Counted from the stretch's first letter, positions 23,353 through 37,271 are shown. The stretch is 64,000 nucleotides of DNA from Euptelea pleiosperma (GCA_035048495.1 CM068545.1:45998450-46062449); one strand, 5' to 3'. The notes: a model not told the origin generated them from the sequence alone. A program made the numbers and translations.

Positions 23353-26108
23353 TGTCACGCCCCGAATCCGGATACCCTGATACGACCCAAAAATCCGTGG
23401 ATCGACCCGTACCCGAACCCAGAGGTGATCCATTAATGTCCCCTAGTGGTCCAATTAGGTCAATTAGACTACTAAGGTTCATTCGAAAACCCACTAAGAA
23501 AAAAAAGAAGAGTAGATATAGGAAACAAATAATTTATAATTCAAATAATTCAATCAATCAACTAAATGTGAAGAGATGGAAGTTAGAACATACTCTCAAT
23601 CAAAGGCTTACATGCCCGTGAAAATAAATAAATAATGTTATAAAATAATCAAATACAACTTTCTAAAGTGTGGGATCGACTCCCAAATCCTCGCCGATCT
23701 CCTCGAATGCACCGGAGTCTTTCGTCTCAAAATCATCTCACGTAGCCGGCTCCTCAAAATCTGAAAATGGTATCGGTGTAGCACCGTGAGCCGAGGCCCA
23801 ATAATACAACAGTGTGCATGGTATGATATCATACTATACAAGTTTTTTTAATCAAGGTATGCATCTCAATCGTATAATAAAGATGGCATGAATATGAGGA
23901 TGAATGCAGATGAGTAAGGGATGCCAATGCAACCAGTACCCATAACCACATAGGGTCTCCATCTCCTTCCCGCACTGGGAGCGGTCTCATCGACCCATCT
24001 GCAGGATATAATAACGTTTGGGGCCTTTCACCCTAGGGTACCGAACCCTGATTAATTGATAAACCAATATAAACGTATATAATATACTTCAACCCCGTTT
24101 CTTTATGCACCCCTTATATGAAATGACGTGATGATCATGGTATGACAACAAGATGTACTAGGGTTACATGACATAAGCACACATGTATTTAACATTTAAA
24201 TAAAAATATAAAATGAACCAATGATCATTAAGAGTAATAATATGGGAACGAATTAGGGTTAACCATGAATAACATGTAACAATCACCGAAGGTCACGATC
24301 AACACGGATGAATAATATAAGCGGAAATCACAAAATAATCCTACACACCATGGCCGAACCCTATGAGGGATCCATGACACAAGGTCGAACCCTAAAGAGG
24401 GATCCAAGACACTTGGCCGAACCCTATGAGGGATCCAAGACACATGGGTGGGATCCCCATGCATACAAGTATAGGTCGAACCATCTAGGTATAATAGTCA
24501 ATAAGACATGACCAAATATCACAATCAACATCGATGAATAATATAAGTGAAAATCGCAAGAGAATCCAACACGCCATGGCCGTACTCTATGAGGGATCCA
24601 TGACACAAGGTCGAACCCTAAAGAGGGATCCAAGACACTTGGCCGAACCCTATGAGAGATCCAAGACACATGGGTGGGATCCCCATGCATACAGGTATAG
24701 GTCAAATCATCTAGGGTTTAGTCAAACAACAAGGTTAAAACCTTAATAGTTAATAATCATGACCGAACCACGAACAATTAATAGGTTTTTTTTTTTTTAA
24801 AAAAAAAATATACAGCATTATAAAAATTATTACTAAATAAATATGAATTAGAAAAATATAAACTCAATGGATTTAAAAACTAGATTCACAGAGGTTTTAG
24901 TAAAAATAAATAGAAAAATATTCAGATTTAAAATATAGGTCAAAACTCTTAATTAATTGGGCCGGACAGAATCTGGGATACGGAAAAGTCCCGCACATTT
25001 AAAAACTCATAACTTAATCAATACATATCAGAAAAATACAAACTCAAGGGTTATAGAAACTAAATTGATGGAGGTATCTATGAAAAATAATTAAAAAAAT
25101 ATTTAAGTTAAAAATAAAGATTGAAATCTCAAGTGAAGTGGACCATGTAAAATCTGAAATTCTGGGTTTTACAAAAAAGTCCAGCACGCTTGAAAAATCA
25201 TAACTTAATCAATACAGATCAAAAAAATATAAAATCAAAGGTTATAGAAACTAGATTGATAGAGGTATCTGTGAAAAATAATTGTAAAAATATTTAGATT
25301 AAAAATATGGATCGAAATCTCAGGTAAATTGGACCGTGTAAAATCTGGAATTCTGGGTTTTACAGAAAAGTCCAGCACGTTTGAAAAATCATAACTTAAT
25401 CAATACAAATCAAAAAAATATAAACTCAAAGGTTCTAGAAACTAGATTGATATAGGTATCTTTGAAAAATAATTATAAAAATATTTAGATTAAAAATATA
25501 GATCAAAATCTCAGGTAAAGTGGACCGTGTAAAATCTGGAATTCTGAGTTTTACAGAAAAGTCCAGTACGTTTGAAAAATCATAACTTAATCAATACAAA
25601 TTAGAAAAATATAAACTCAAAGGTTCTAAAACTAGATTGATAGAGATATCCATGAAAAATAATTAGAAAAATATTTAGGTTAAAAATATAGATCGAAATC
25701 CCAAGTGAATCGGACCGTGTAAAATCTAAAATTTTGGGTTTTTTTGGTAAAGTCATACAACTTAGAAAAATCATAACTTAATCAATAAAAATCAGAAAAA
25801 TATAAACTAAACGGTTTTGAAAAATAGATTCACAGAGGTATTTGGGAAAAATAATTATAAAAATATTTAAATTATAAAAATATAAAGAAAATGATAAAGA
25901 ACATAGTCGTCCGTTATAAGTGTAAAAGAAACCATGGCCAAACCCATCATGGTGGCCCAAAATAAAGATCCACCCAATAAGAATAAAATAAATATTGTTG
26001 AAATTAATTTATAATGAGTATCAACCATTATCTAATGAAAGAGAAACAAAATCTTGAAGAAAAACAAGTATAGGATGGATCAAGCGCACTTACCTTAAGA
26101 TTTCTTGA
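23353..26108 (-). repeat. Truncated 5' LTR, 2,756 bp, element 2
   Basis: It matches the left LTR from its terminus to CTTAAGATTTCTTGA, then switches abruptly to satellite (GTCAAATTACGAAG). About 1.1 kb is missing, namely the outer U3 end with the promoter, along with the second AAATG. The breakpoint shares TTGA (26105-26108) with satellite ATTGAGTC. Loss of the 5' LTR promoter side should make this copy unable to express its own genomic RNA (inference). Confidence 0.92.
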
Positions 26109-29017
26109 GTCAAATTACGAAGTCCGGTTGTGAAAAAGTCAATAACAAACTTGTTCCGATTGTCCCGAATCTTGTTCCAACACTTCAAATGTGTTGAAAC
26201 AATTACAATGGAAGAGATTGAGTCAAATTACGAGGTCCGGTTGTGCAAAACTCACTAGTTATAAGCTTTGGAATGTGACGCACAAACTGAGTCCAATTAG
26301 AGTCATTGATGCACGAATGGGACAAACTTGTTCCGACAGTCCCGAATCTTGTTCAACACTTCAAATGTGTTAAAACAATTATAATACAAGATATTGAGCC
26401 AAAATACAAAGTCCGGATACGAAAAAGTCAGTAATTATAGGCTTAGGAATGTAACACCCAAACTGAGTCCAATTAGAGACATTGACGAACGAATGGAGCA
26501 AACTTGTTCCGACTGTCCCGAATCTTTTTTCAACAGTTCAAATGTGTTAAAACAATTGTAATGGAAGATATTGAGTCAAATTACGAGGTCCGGTTGTGCA
26601 AAAGTCACTAGTTATAAGCTTGGGAATGTAACGCCCAAACTGAGTCCAATTAGGGTCATTGACGCACGAATGCGGTAAACCTGTTCCGACAGTCCCGAAT
26701 CTTGTTCCAACACTTCAAATGTGTTGAAACAATTGTAAAAGAAGATATTGAGTCAAATTACGAAGTCCGATTGCGAAATAGTAAGTAATTATAGGCTTAG
26801 GAATGTAACAAACAAATTGAGTGCAATTAAAGACGTTGACGAACGGAAGGAGCAAACTTCTTCCGACTGTCCTAAATCTTGTTCCAACACTTCAAATGTG
26901 TTGAAATAATAGTAATGAAAGAGTTTGACTCAAATTACGGGGTCCGGTTGCGAAAAAGTCACTAGTTATAGGCTTCGGAATTGAACACACAAACTGAGTC
27001 CAATTAGCGACATTGACGCACGGATGGAGCAAAATTGTTTCGACTATCCCGAATCTTTTTCAAACGCTGCAAATGTGTTGAAACATTAGTAATAGAAGAG
27101 TTTGAGTCAAATTACGAGGTCCGGTTGCACAAAAGTCACTAGTTATAGGATTCGGAATGTAACAAACAAACTGAGTCCAATTAAAGACATTGACGCACGG
27201 ATGGAGCAAACTTGTTTCGACTGTCCCGAATCTTGTTCCAAGACTTTAAATGTGTTGAAACAATTGCAATGGAACAGATTGAGTCAAATTACGAGATCCG
27301 GTTGCGAAAAAGTCACTTGTTATAAGCTTAGGAGTGTGACGCACAAACTGAGTCCAATTATAGTCATTGACGCACGAACCGAGCAAACTTGTTCCGACTG
27401 TCCCGAATCTTGTTCCAAGTCTTCAAATGTGTTAAAACAATTGTAATAGAAGATAATGAGTCAAATTACGAGGTCCGGTTGTGAAAAAGTCACTAGTTAT
27501 AAGCTAAGGAATGTAACGCACAAACTGTGTCCAATTAGAGTCATTGACGCACGAATGGGGCAAACTTGTTCCGACAGTCCCGAATCTTGTTCAACACTTC
27601 AAATGTGTTAAAACAATTGTAATACAAGATATTGAGCCAAAATACGAAGTCCGGATACGAAAAAGTCAGTAATTATAGGCTTAGGAATGTAACACCCAAA
27701 CTGAGTCCAATTAGAGACATTGACGAACGAATGGAGCAAACTTGTTCCGACTGTCCCGAATCTTTTTTCAACAGTTCAAATGTGTTAAAACAATTGTAAT
27801 GGAAGATATTGAGTCAAATTACGAGGTCCGGTTGTGCAAAAGTCACTAGTTATAAGCTTGGGAATGTAACGCACAAACTGAGTCCAATTGGAGTCATTTA
27901 CGCACGAATGGGGTAAACTTGTTCCGACAGTCCCGAATCTTGTTCCAACACATCAAATGCGTTAAAACAATTGTAATAGAAGATATTGAGTCAAATTACG
28001 GATTCCGATTGCGAAAAAGTAAGTAATTATAGGCTTAGGAATGTAACACACAAATTGAGTCCAATTAGAGACATTGACGAACGGATGGAGCAAACTTCTT
28101 TCGACTGTCCCAAATCTTGTTCATACACTTCAAATGTGTTGAACCAATAGTAATGGAAGAGTTTGAGTCAAATTACAGGGTCCGGTTGCGAAAAAGTCAC
28201 TAGTTATAGGCTTCGGAATGTAACACACAAACTGAGTCCAAATAGAGACATTGACGCACGGATGGAGCAAAATTGTTGCGACTGTCCCGAATCTTTTTCA
28301 AACACTTCAAATGTGTTGAAACAATAGTAATGGAAGAGTTTGAGTCAAATTACGATGTCCGGTTGCACAAAAGTCACTAGTTATAGGCTTCGGAATGTAA
28401 CAACCAAACTGAGTCCAATAAGAGTCATTGACGCACGGATGGAACAAACTTGTTTCAACTATCCCGATTCTTGTTCCAACACTTCAAATGTGTTAAAACA
28501 ATTATAATAGAAGATATTGAGTCAAATTACGAAGTCCGGTTGTGAAAAAGTAAATAACAAACTTGTTCCGATTGTCCCGAATCTTGTTCCAACACTTCAA
28601 ATGTGTTGAAACAATTACAATGGAAGAGATTGAGTCAAATTACGAGGTCCGGTTGTGCAAAACTCACTAGTTATAAGCTTTGGAATGTGACGCACAAACT
28701 GAGTCCAATTAGAGTCATTGATGCACGAATGGGACAAACTTGTTCCTATAGTCCCAAATCTTTTTCTAACACTTCAAATGTGTTAAAACAATTCTAATAG
28801 AAGATATTGAGTTAAATTACGAAGTCTGGTTGCGAAAAAGTCAGTAATTATAGGCTTAGGAATGTAACACCCAATCTGAGTCCAATTAGAGACATTGACG
28901 AACGAATGGAGCAAACGTGTTCCGACTGTCCCGAATCTTTATTCAACAGTTCAAATGTGTTGAAACAATTGTAATGGAAGATACTAAGTCAAATTACGAG
29001 ATCCGGTTGTGCAAATG
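26109..29017. repeat. 177-bp satellite array, block C
   Basis: It resumes inside a truncated (64-bp-deleted) monomer, passes the tandem-duplication junction near 26638, and ends at the next LTR element. The part from about 26640 duplicates 16290-18669. The stretch 26109-26637 is duplicated at 36456-36985. Confidence 0.95.
29013..29017. repeat. Left target-site copy AAATG, element 3
   Basis: Duplicate of the pentamer at 18665-18669; the right partner is again absent. Confidence 0.9.
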
Positions 29018-32000
29018 TGTCACGCCCCGAATCCGGATACCCTGATACGACCCGAAAATCCGTGGATCGAGCCGTACCCGAACCCAGAGGTGATCCATTA
29101 ATGTCCCCTAGTGGTCCAATTAGGTCAATTAGACTACTAAGGTTCATTCGAAAACCCACTAAGAAAAAAAAGAAGAGTAGATGTAGGAAACAAATAATTT
29201 ATAATTCAAATAATTCAATCAATCAACTAAATGTGAAGAGATAGAAGTGAGAACATACTCTCAATCAAAGGCTTACATGCCCGTGAAAATAAATAAATAA
29301 TGTTATAAAATAATCAAATACAACTTTCTAAAGTGTGGGATCGACTCCCAAATCCTCGCCGATCTCCTCGAATGCACCGGAGTCTTTCGTCTCAAAATCA
29401 TCTCACGTACCCGGCTCCTCAAAATCTGAAAATGATATCGGTGTAGCACCGTGAGCCGAGGCCCAATAATACAACAGTGTGCATGGTATGATATCATACT
29501 ATACAAGTTTTTTTAATCAAGGTATGCATCTCAATCGTATAATAAAGATGGCATGAATATGAGGATGAATGCAGATGAGTAAGGGATGCCAATGCAACCA
29601 GTACCCATAACCACATAGGGTCTCCATCTCCTTCCCGCACTGGGAGCGGTCTCATCGACCCATCTGCAGGATATAATAACGTTTGGGGCCTTTCACCCTA
29701 GGGTACCGAACCCTGATTAATTGATAAACCAATATAAACGTATATAATATACTTCAACCCCGTTTCTTTATGCACCCCTTATATGAAATGACGTGATGAT
29801 CATGGTATGACAACAAGATGTACTAGGGTTACATGACATAAGCACACATGTATTTAACATTTAAATAAAAATATAAAATGAACCAATGATCATTAAGAGT
29901 AATAATATGGGAACGAATTAGGGTTAACCATGAATAACATGTAACAATCACCGAAGGTCACGATCAACACGGATGAATAATATAAGCGGAAATCACAAAA
30001 TAATCCTACACACCATGGCCGAACCCTATGAGGGATCCATGACACAAGGTCGAACCCTAAAGAGGGATCCAAGACACTTGGCCGAACCCTATGAGGGATC
30101 CAAGACACATGGGTGGGATCCCCATGCATACAAGTATAGGTCGAACCATCTAGGTATAATAGTCAATAAGACATGACCAAATATCACAATCAACATCGAT
30201 GAATAATATAAGTGAAAATCGCAAGAGAATCCAACACGCCATGGCCGTACTCTATGAGGGATCCATGACACAAGGTCGAACCCTAAAGAGGGATCCAAGA
30301 CACTTGGCCGAACCCTATGAGAGATCCAAGACACATGGGTGGGATCCCCATGCATACAGGTATAGGTCAAATCATCTAGGGTTTAGTCAAACAACAAGGT
30401 TAAAACCTTAATAGTTAATAATCATGACCGAACCACTAACAATTAATAGGTTTTTTTTTTTTTTTTTTAAAAATATACTGCATTATAAAAATTATAACTA
30501 AATAAATATGAATTAGAAAAATATAAACTCAATGGATTTAAAAACTAGATTCACAGAGGTTTTAGTAAAAATAAATAGAAAAATATTCAGATTTAAAATA
30601 TAGGTCAAAACTCTTAATTAATTGGGCCGGACAGAATCTGGGATACGGAAAAGTCCCGCACATTTAAAAACTCATAACTTAATCAATACATATCAAAAAA
30701 ATACAAACTCAAGGGTTATAGAAACTAAATTGATGGAGGTATCTATGAAAAATAATTAAAAAAATATTTAAGTTAAAAATATAGATTGAAATCTCAAGTG
30801 AAGTGGACCATGTAAAATCTGAAATTCTGGGTTTTACAGAAAAGTCCAGCACGCTTGAAAAATCATAACTTAATCAATACAGATCAAAAAAATATAAAAT
30901 CAAAGATTATAGAAACTAGATTGATAGATGTATCTGTGAAAAATAATTATAAAAATATTTAGATTAAAAATATGGATCGAAATCTCAGGTAAATTGGACC
31001 GTGTAAAATCTGGAATTCTGAATTTTATAGAAAAGTCCAGCACGTTTGAAAAATCATAACTTAATCAATACAAATCAAAAAAATATAAACTCAAAGGTTC
31101 TAGAAACTAGATTGATAGAGGTATCTGTGAAAAATAATTATAAAAATATTTAGATTAAAAATATAGATCGAAATCTCAGGTAAAGTGGACCGTGTAAAAT
31201 CTGGAATTCTGAGTTTTACAGAAAAGTCCAGTACGTTTGAAAAATCATAACTTAATCAATACAAATTAGAAAAATATAAACTCAAAGGTTCTAAAACTAG
31301 ATTGATAGAGATATCAATGAAAAATAATTAGAAAAATATTTAGGTTAAAAATATAGATCGAAATCCCAAGTGAATCGGACCGTGTAAAATCTAAAATTCT
31401 GGGTTTTTTTGGTAAAGTCATACAACTTAGAAAAATCATAACTTAATCAATAAAAATCAAAAAAATATAAACTAAACGGTTTTGAAAAATAGATTCACAG
31501 AGGTATTTGGGAAAAATAATTATAAAAATATTTAAATTATAAAAATATAAATAAAATGATAAAGAACATAGTCGTCCGTTATAAGTGTAAAAGAAACCAT
31601 GGCCAAACCCATCATGGTGGCCCAAAATAAAGATCCACCCAATAAGAATAAAATAAATATTGTTGAAATTAATTTATAATGAGTATCAACCATTATCTAA
31701 TGAAAGAGAAACAAAATCTTGAAGAAAAACAAGTATAGGATGGATCAAGCGCACTTACCTTAAGATTTCTTGAACTTTAATGAAATTAAAAGTTTCTTCA
31801 AATTTGAAAGTCGTCGGATCGTCCTCTCCTCGGAGTATGTTCTTTAAATCGGAGTCCCCGCCAATTCTCTCTTCTTGCTCGAGTGCGATCGGTACCCGGA
31901 TGAAGGTTTAATGGAGCTTGCTCTATTCTTTAATGGAGTTTGGTTTTAAAAACTTCTAAAGCTTTAGGGTTTTTAATAAATAGGTTTAGGGAAGGATTAG

Positions 32001-32872
32001 GGTTTCTATTTTGTTGAAATTCGTAACTAGCAAAGGGATGACTTTTTCAACCCTCAAAAACTTATATTTTACACTATTAATGGGTTAAGAATGGGCCCAA
32101 GGCCCATATACATCAACAGGCTTCATTTAAGAATATTATTAAGTCCAAAAATGTATCTAGATTGGCCATACAGGCCCACCCAACAATCATAACACAAATA
32201 ATTATAAATTAATTAAATCAAACTATATTATATAATTTAAAAGTCCATACAATAAGGTATTGACACATGTCACACACACAAATCACATAAAAGTAGTCTA
32301 AATAAATAAAAATCATAAAAAACGTTCAAAGCACCGGAAAAGTGTCAAGTGACATCGAAATGACCCGAAAGTGATTCGTGGGTCCTACACTCCTATTAAA
32401 TAAATAAAATATAATTAAATATTATTTAAAAAATATAAGAATGGTAGGAAAGTTCAAAAATTACGAAAATACTATTTTTGTCAAAATCTCCCGAAATCTC
32501 CCGCTAGGGTTTTCATGTCTCAAGAAAGGTTCTAAATTTCACAGGTAAGTTGGTAAAGATAAAATAGGAATATTTTTTGTGTCTCGGGCTCACAAAACAA
32601 TTTTTTTATAAAAGTTCTAGAATGTTAGCTGAGGAAAGAAAAAGTCCCCTGCAAGTTATAGTTCATTATTCTTAGCAGGAATTTTGTCCTAAAAAATGAA
32701 TTTCAAAAATAGCAGGTTTTTCAAAATTGTCAGAATGAAATCAAATTAAATACACATACTCATACATGATATTAAACAATAAAAATAATAATAAGAGTTT
32801 GAAAAAGTTTCAGGTTTTCATTATTAGGTGAATTTACCATAATACCTTAGAACGAAAGTTCAGGGTATTACA
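29018..32872 (-). repeat. Complete 3' LTR, 3,855 bp, element 3
   Basis: Same length and diagnostic bases as the LTR at 18670-22524. The T run at 30451 is about one base longer. Confidence 0.92.
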
Positions 32873-33700
32873 ATCTACCCCCCTTAAAGAAAATTTCGTC
32901 CCCGAAATTCGAACCCCTCAACGAAATTCTCAACATAGTCTGTCACATCTGATTAGTCAACTAATCATTTTAGGCAAACCTAGTTAGATTGGTTGACAAA
33001 CTTTATAGCTACACACAGTTAGATTGGCCAACTTAATCAATATAGTAAACCTAGCCAAACTGGCTATCTACACCAATCTAGTCCAATCCAGGCAAGTTTG
33101 TCATCTACGTCTAGTCAACTTAACTATGCTGGTCAAACTAGTCAATATAGTCAACCTTAGTTAAACTGGTAAACTTGATCAATCTAATCGACCTAAATCA
33201 GCTGGTAAAACTAATCAATTTATCTTCCAGTCAAACTGGTAATGCTAGTCAACTGGCCTACTACTCGAAATCGTCAGACTGTCCAATTAAGATCATCTGA
33301 GGGTATCATTCTGTCAACACACCATTCTGTCACGATCTCCTTAATAAGGTATGACAGTGTTAGGTTTTGCGACATTGTCAAACATAACATAAAATCAAGT
33401 ATTATAATAATATACATACAAACAATAGTACACAATCACTATTTATAAGTATTACAAATAATCAGAGTGCTCTAGATTACAGTGTTTCCAAGTGTCTCTA
33501 ATGTGTATACTAAAATATTACAGTCTCCATAATAAGAATGGACACATTAACCAGATCCCCTAATGGTCTCAATCCCATGGGTCCTTAGGGTACTCTACTG
33601 ACTGTGCTCTAATATCATTCTATCAAACACAACTCAATTATGCATAGACCCATTACACACAAATCCCTAGGTGTCTGAAGCCTAAGCTCTGATACCACTC
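32873..33700 (-). other. Internal region of element 3, 828 bp, no genes
   Basis: Copy of 22525-23352, with the polypurine tract at 32878-32889, the degenerate repeat zone at 32948-33253 and the primer site at 33686-33697. No coding capacity. Confidence 0.9.
33686..33697 (-). promoter_or_regulatory. Primer-binding site for tRNA-iMet, element 3
   Basis: TGGTATCAGAGC on the minus strand, as in the first copy. Confidence 0.92.
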
Positions 33701-36455
33701 TGTCACGCCCCGAATCCGGATACCCTGATACGACCCAAAAATCCGTGGATCGACCCGTACCCGAACCCAGAGGTGATCCATTAATGTCCCCTAGTGGTCC
33801 AATTAGGTCAATTAGACTACTAAGGTTCATTCGAAAACCCACTAAGAAAAAAAAGAAGAGTAGATATAGGAAACAAATAATTTATAATTCAAATAATTCA
33901 ATCAATCAACTAAATGTGAAGAGATGGAAGTTAGAACATACTCTCAATCAAAGGCTTACATGCCCGTGAAAATAAATAAATAATGTTATAAAATAATCAA
34001 ATACAACTTTCTAAAGTGTGGGATCGACTCCCAAATCCTCGCCGATCTCCTCGAATGCACCGGAGTCTTTCGTCTCAAAATCATCTCACGTAGCCGGCTC
34101 CTCAAAATCTGAAAATGGTATCGGTGTAGCACCGTGAGCCGAGGCCCAATAATACAACAGTGTGCATGGTATGATATCATACTATACAAGTTTTTTTAAT
34201 CAAGGTATGCATCTCAATCGTATAATAAAGATGGCATGAATATGAGGATGAATGCAGATGAGTAAGGGATGCCAATGCAACCAGTACCCATAACCACATA
34301 GGGTCTCCATCTCCTTCCCGCACTGGGAGCGGTCTCATCGACCCATCTGCAGGATATAATAACGTTTGGGGCCTTTCACCCTAGGGTACCGAACCCTGAT
34401 TAATTGATAAACCAATATAAACGTATATAATATACTTCAACCCCGTTTCTTTATGCACCCCTTATATGAAATGACGTGATGATCATGGTATGACAACAAG
34501 ATGTACTAGGGTTACATGACATAAGCACACATGTATTTAACATTTAAATAAAAATATAAAATGAACCAATGATCATTAAGAGTAATAATATGGGAACGAA
34601 TTAGGGTTAACCATGAATAACATGTAACAATCACCGAAGGTCACGATCAACACGGATGAATAATATAAGCGGAAATCACAAAATAATCCTACACACCATG
34701 GCCGAACCCTATGAGGGATCCATGACACAAGGTCGAACCCTAAAGAGGGATCCAAGACACTTGGCCGAACCCTATGAGGGATCCAAGACACATGGGTGGG
34801 ATCCCCATGCATACAAGTATAGGTCGAACCATCTAGGTATAATAGTCAATAAGACATGACCAAATATCACAATCAACATCGATGAATAATATAAGTGAAA
34901 ATCGCAAGAGAATCCAACACGCCATGGCCGTACTCTATGAGGGATCCATGACACAAGGTCGAACCCTAAAGAGGGATCCAAGACACTTGGCCGAACCCTA
35001 TGAGAGATCCAAGACACATGGGTGGGATCCCCATGCATACAGGTATAGGTCAAATCATCTAGGGTTTAGTCAAACAACAAGGTTAAAACCTTAATAGTTA
35101 ATAATCATGACCGAACCACGAACAATTAATAGGTTTTTTTTTTTTAAAAAAAAAATATACAGCATTATAAAAATTATTACTAAATAAATATGAATTAGAA
35201 AAATATAAACTCAATGGATTTAAAAACTAGATTCACAGAGGTTTTAGTAAAAATAAATAGAAAAATATTCAGATTTAAAATATAGGTCAAAACTCTTAAT
35301 TAATTGGGCCGGACAGAATCTGGGATACGGAAAAGTCCCGCACATTTAAAAACTCATAACTTAATCAATACATATCAGAAAAATACAAACTCAAGGGTTA
35401 TAGAAACTAAATTGATGGAGGTATCTATGAAAAATAATTAAAAAAATATTTAAGTTAAAAATAAAGATTGAAATCTCAAGTGAAGTGGACCATGTAAAAT
35501 CTGAAATTCTGGGTTTTACAAAAAAGTCCAGCACGCTTGAAAAATCATAACTTAATCAATACAGATCAAAAAAATATAAAATCAAAGGTTATAGAAACTA
35601 GATTGATAGAGGTATCTGTGAAAAATAATTGTAAAAATATTTAGATTAAAAATATGGATCGAAATCTCAGGTAAATTGGACCGTGTAAAATCTGGAATTC
35701 TGGGTTTTACAGAAAAGTCCAGCACGTTTGAAAAATCATAACTTAATCAATACAAATCAAAAAAATATAAACTCAAAGGTTCTAGAAACTAGATTGATAT
35801 AGGTATCTTTGAAAAATAATTATAAAAATATTTAGATTAAAAATATAGATCAAAATCTCAGGTAAAGTGGACCGTGTAAAATCTGGAATTCTGAGTTTTA
35901 CAGAAAAGTCCAGTACGTTTGAAAAATCATAACTTAATCAATACAAATTAGAAAAATATAAACTCAAAGGTTCTAAAACTAGATTGATAGAGATATCCAT
36001 GAAAAATAATTAGAAAAATATTTAGGTTAAAAATATAGATCGAAATCCCAAGTGAATCGGACCGTGTAAAATCTAAAATTTTGGGTTTTTTTGGTAAAGT
36101 CATACAACTTAGAAAAATCATAACTTAATCAATAAAAATCAGAAAAATATAAACTAAACGGTTTTGAAAAATAGATTCACAGAGGTATTTGGGAAAAATA
36201 ATTATAAAAATATTTAAATTATAAAAATATAAAGAAAATGATAAAGAACATAGTCGTCCGTTATAAGTGTAAAAGAAACCATGGCCAAACCCATCATGGT
36301 GGCCCAAAATAAAGATCCACCCAATAAGAATAAAATAAATATTGTTGAAATTAATTTATAATGAGTATCAACCATTATCTAATGAAAGAGAAATAAAATC
36401 TTGAAGAAAAACAAGTATAGGATGGATCAAGCGCACTTACCTTAAGATTTCTTGA
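33701..36455 (-). repeat. Truncated 5' LTR, 2,755 bp, element 3
   Basis: Same partner-LTR variants and same truncation point as 23353-26108; one base shorter in the T/A tract near 35134. Confidence 0.92.
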
Positions 36456-37271
36456 GTCAAATTACGAAGTCCGGTTGTGAAAAAGTCAATAACAAACTTG
36501 TTCCGATTGTCCCGAATCTTGTTCCAACACTTCAAATGTGTTGAAACAATTACAATGGAAGAGATTGAGTCAAATTACGAGGTCCGGTTGTGCAAAACTC
36601 ACTAGTTATAAGCTTTGGAATGTGACGCACAAACTGAGTCCAATTAGAGTCATTGATGCACGAATGGGACAAACTTGTTCCGACAGTCCCGAATCTTGTT
36701 CAACACTTCAAATGTGTTAAAACAATTATAATACAAGATATTGAGCCAAAATACAAAGTCCGGATACGAAAAAGTCAGTAATTATAGGCTTAGGAATGTA
36801 ACACCCAAACTGAGTCCAATTAGAGACATTGACGAACGAATGGAGCAAACTTGTTCCGACTGTCCCGAATCTTTTTTCAACAGTTCAAATGTGTTAAAAC
36901 AATTGTAATGGAAGATATTGAGTCAAATTACGAGGTCCGGTTGTGCAAAAGTCACTAGTTATAAGCTTGGGAATGTAACGCCCAAACTGAGTCCAATTAG
37001 GGTCATTGACGCACGAATGCGGTAAACCTGTTCCGACAGTCCCGAATCTTGTTCCAACACTTCAAATGTGTTGAAACAATTGTAATAGAAGATATTGAGT
37101 CAAATTACGAAGTCCGATTGCGAAAAAGTAAGTAATTATAGGCTTAGGAATTTAACAAACAAATTGAGTCCAATTAAAGACGTTGACGAACAGATGGAGC
37201 AAACTTCTTCCGACTGTCCTAAATCTTGTTCCAACACTTCAAATGTGTTGAAATAATAGTAATGGAAGAGT

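Larger units (their letters stand above)
18670..26108 (-). mobile_element. Non-autonomous LTR retrotransposon, truncated, copy 1
   Basis: Minus-strand orientation. From left to right: a complete 3' LTR (18670-22524), polypurine tract, 828-bp interior, tRNA primer site, and an incomplete 5' LTR (23353-26108). The intact element would be about 8.5 kb, of which over 90% is LTR. The interior has no gag, protease, RT, RNase H or integrase frame, so mobility would depend on a helper. LTR size is like that of the LARD class, but the interior is far shorter than those described. The tail next to the PPT resembles the end of Tekay/Del chromovirus pol, so a Gypsy helper is plausible (inference). Confidence 0.9.
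16290..26637. repeat. Tandem duplication copy 1, about 10.35 kb
   Basis: It comprises satellite, the LTR element at 18670-26108, and satellite to about 26637. It matches 26638-36985 at an offset of 10,348 bp, or 10,344 before the 4-bp deletion. Both ends lie inside near-identical satellite, so boundaries are good to about 100 bp. Copy 1 ends and copy 2 ends with the same hybrid GGAATGTAACGCCCAAACTG (26631 and 36971). Confidence 0.9.
29018..36455 (-). mobile_element. Non-autonomous LTR retrotransposon, truncated, copy 2
   Basis: Structure identical to the element at 18670-26108, displaced by 10,348 bp: 3' LTR 29018-32872, interior 32873-33700, truncated 5' LTR 33701-36455. It has the same missing outer LTR segment and the same TTGA junction (36452-36455). 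An identical private breakpoint proves copying together with flanking satellite rather than a second transposition. Confidence 0.92.
26638..36985. repeat. Tandem duplication copy 2, about 10.35 kb
   Basis: Second copy of the satellite-plus-element block. Differences from copy 1 that I could see are few: the 4-bp deletion near 16819, one base near 28941 (CTTTATTC for CTTTTTTC), AAACAAAATC against AAATAAAATC (26044 and 36391), and T-run lengths. Confidence 0.9.

Noticed and set aside
23267..23494. 75-codon frame across the interior-LTR boundary as an accessory gene
   Set aside because: It spans the primer-binding site and the LTR junction, which must serve as RNA signals, and it resembles no known protein.
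9999..36455. Three independent insertions into a preferred target
   Set aside because: Left flanks share linked rare satellite variants, and two copies share the same deletion breakpoint, so copying with the array is the simpler explanation.
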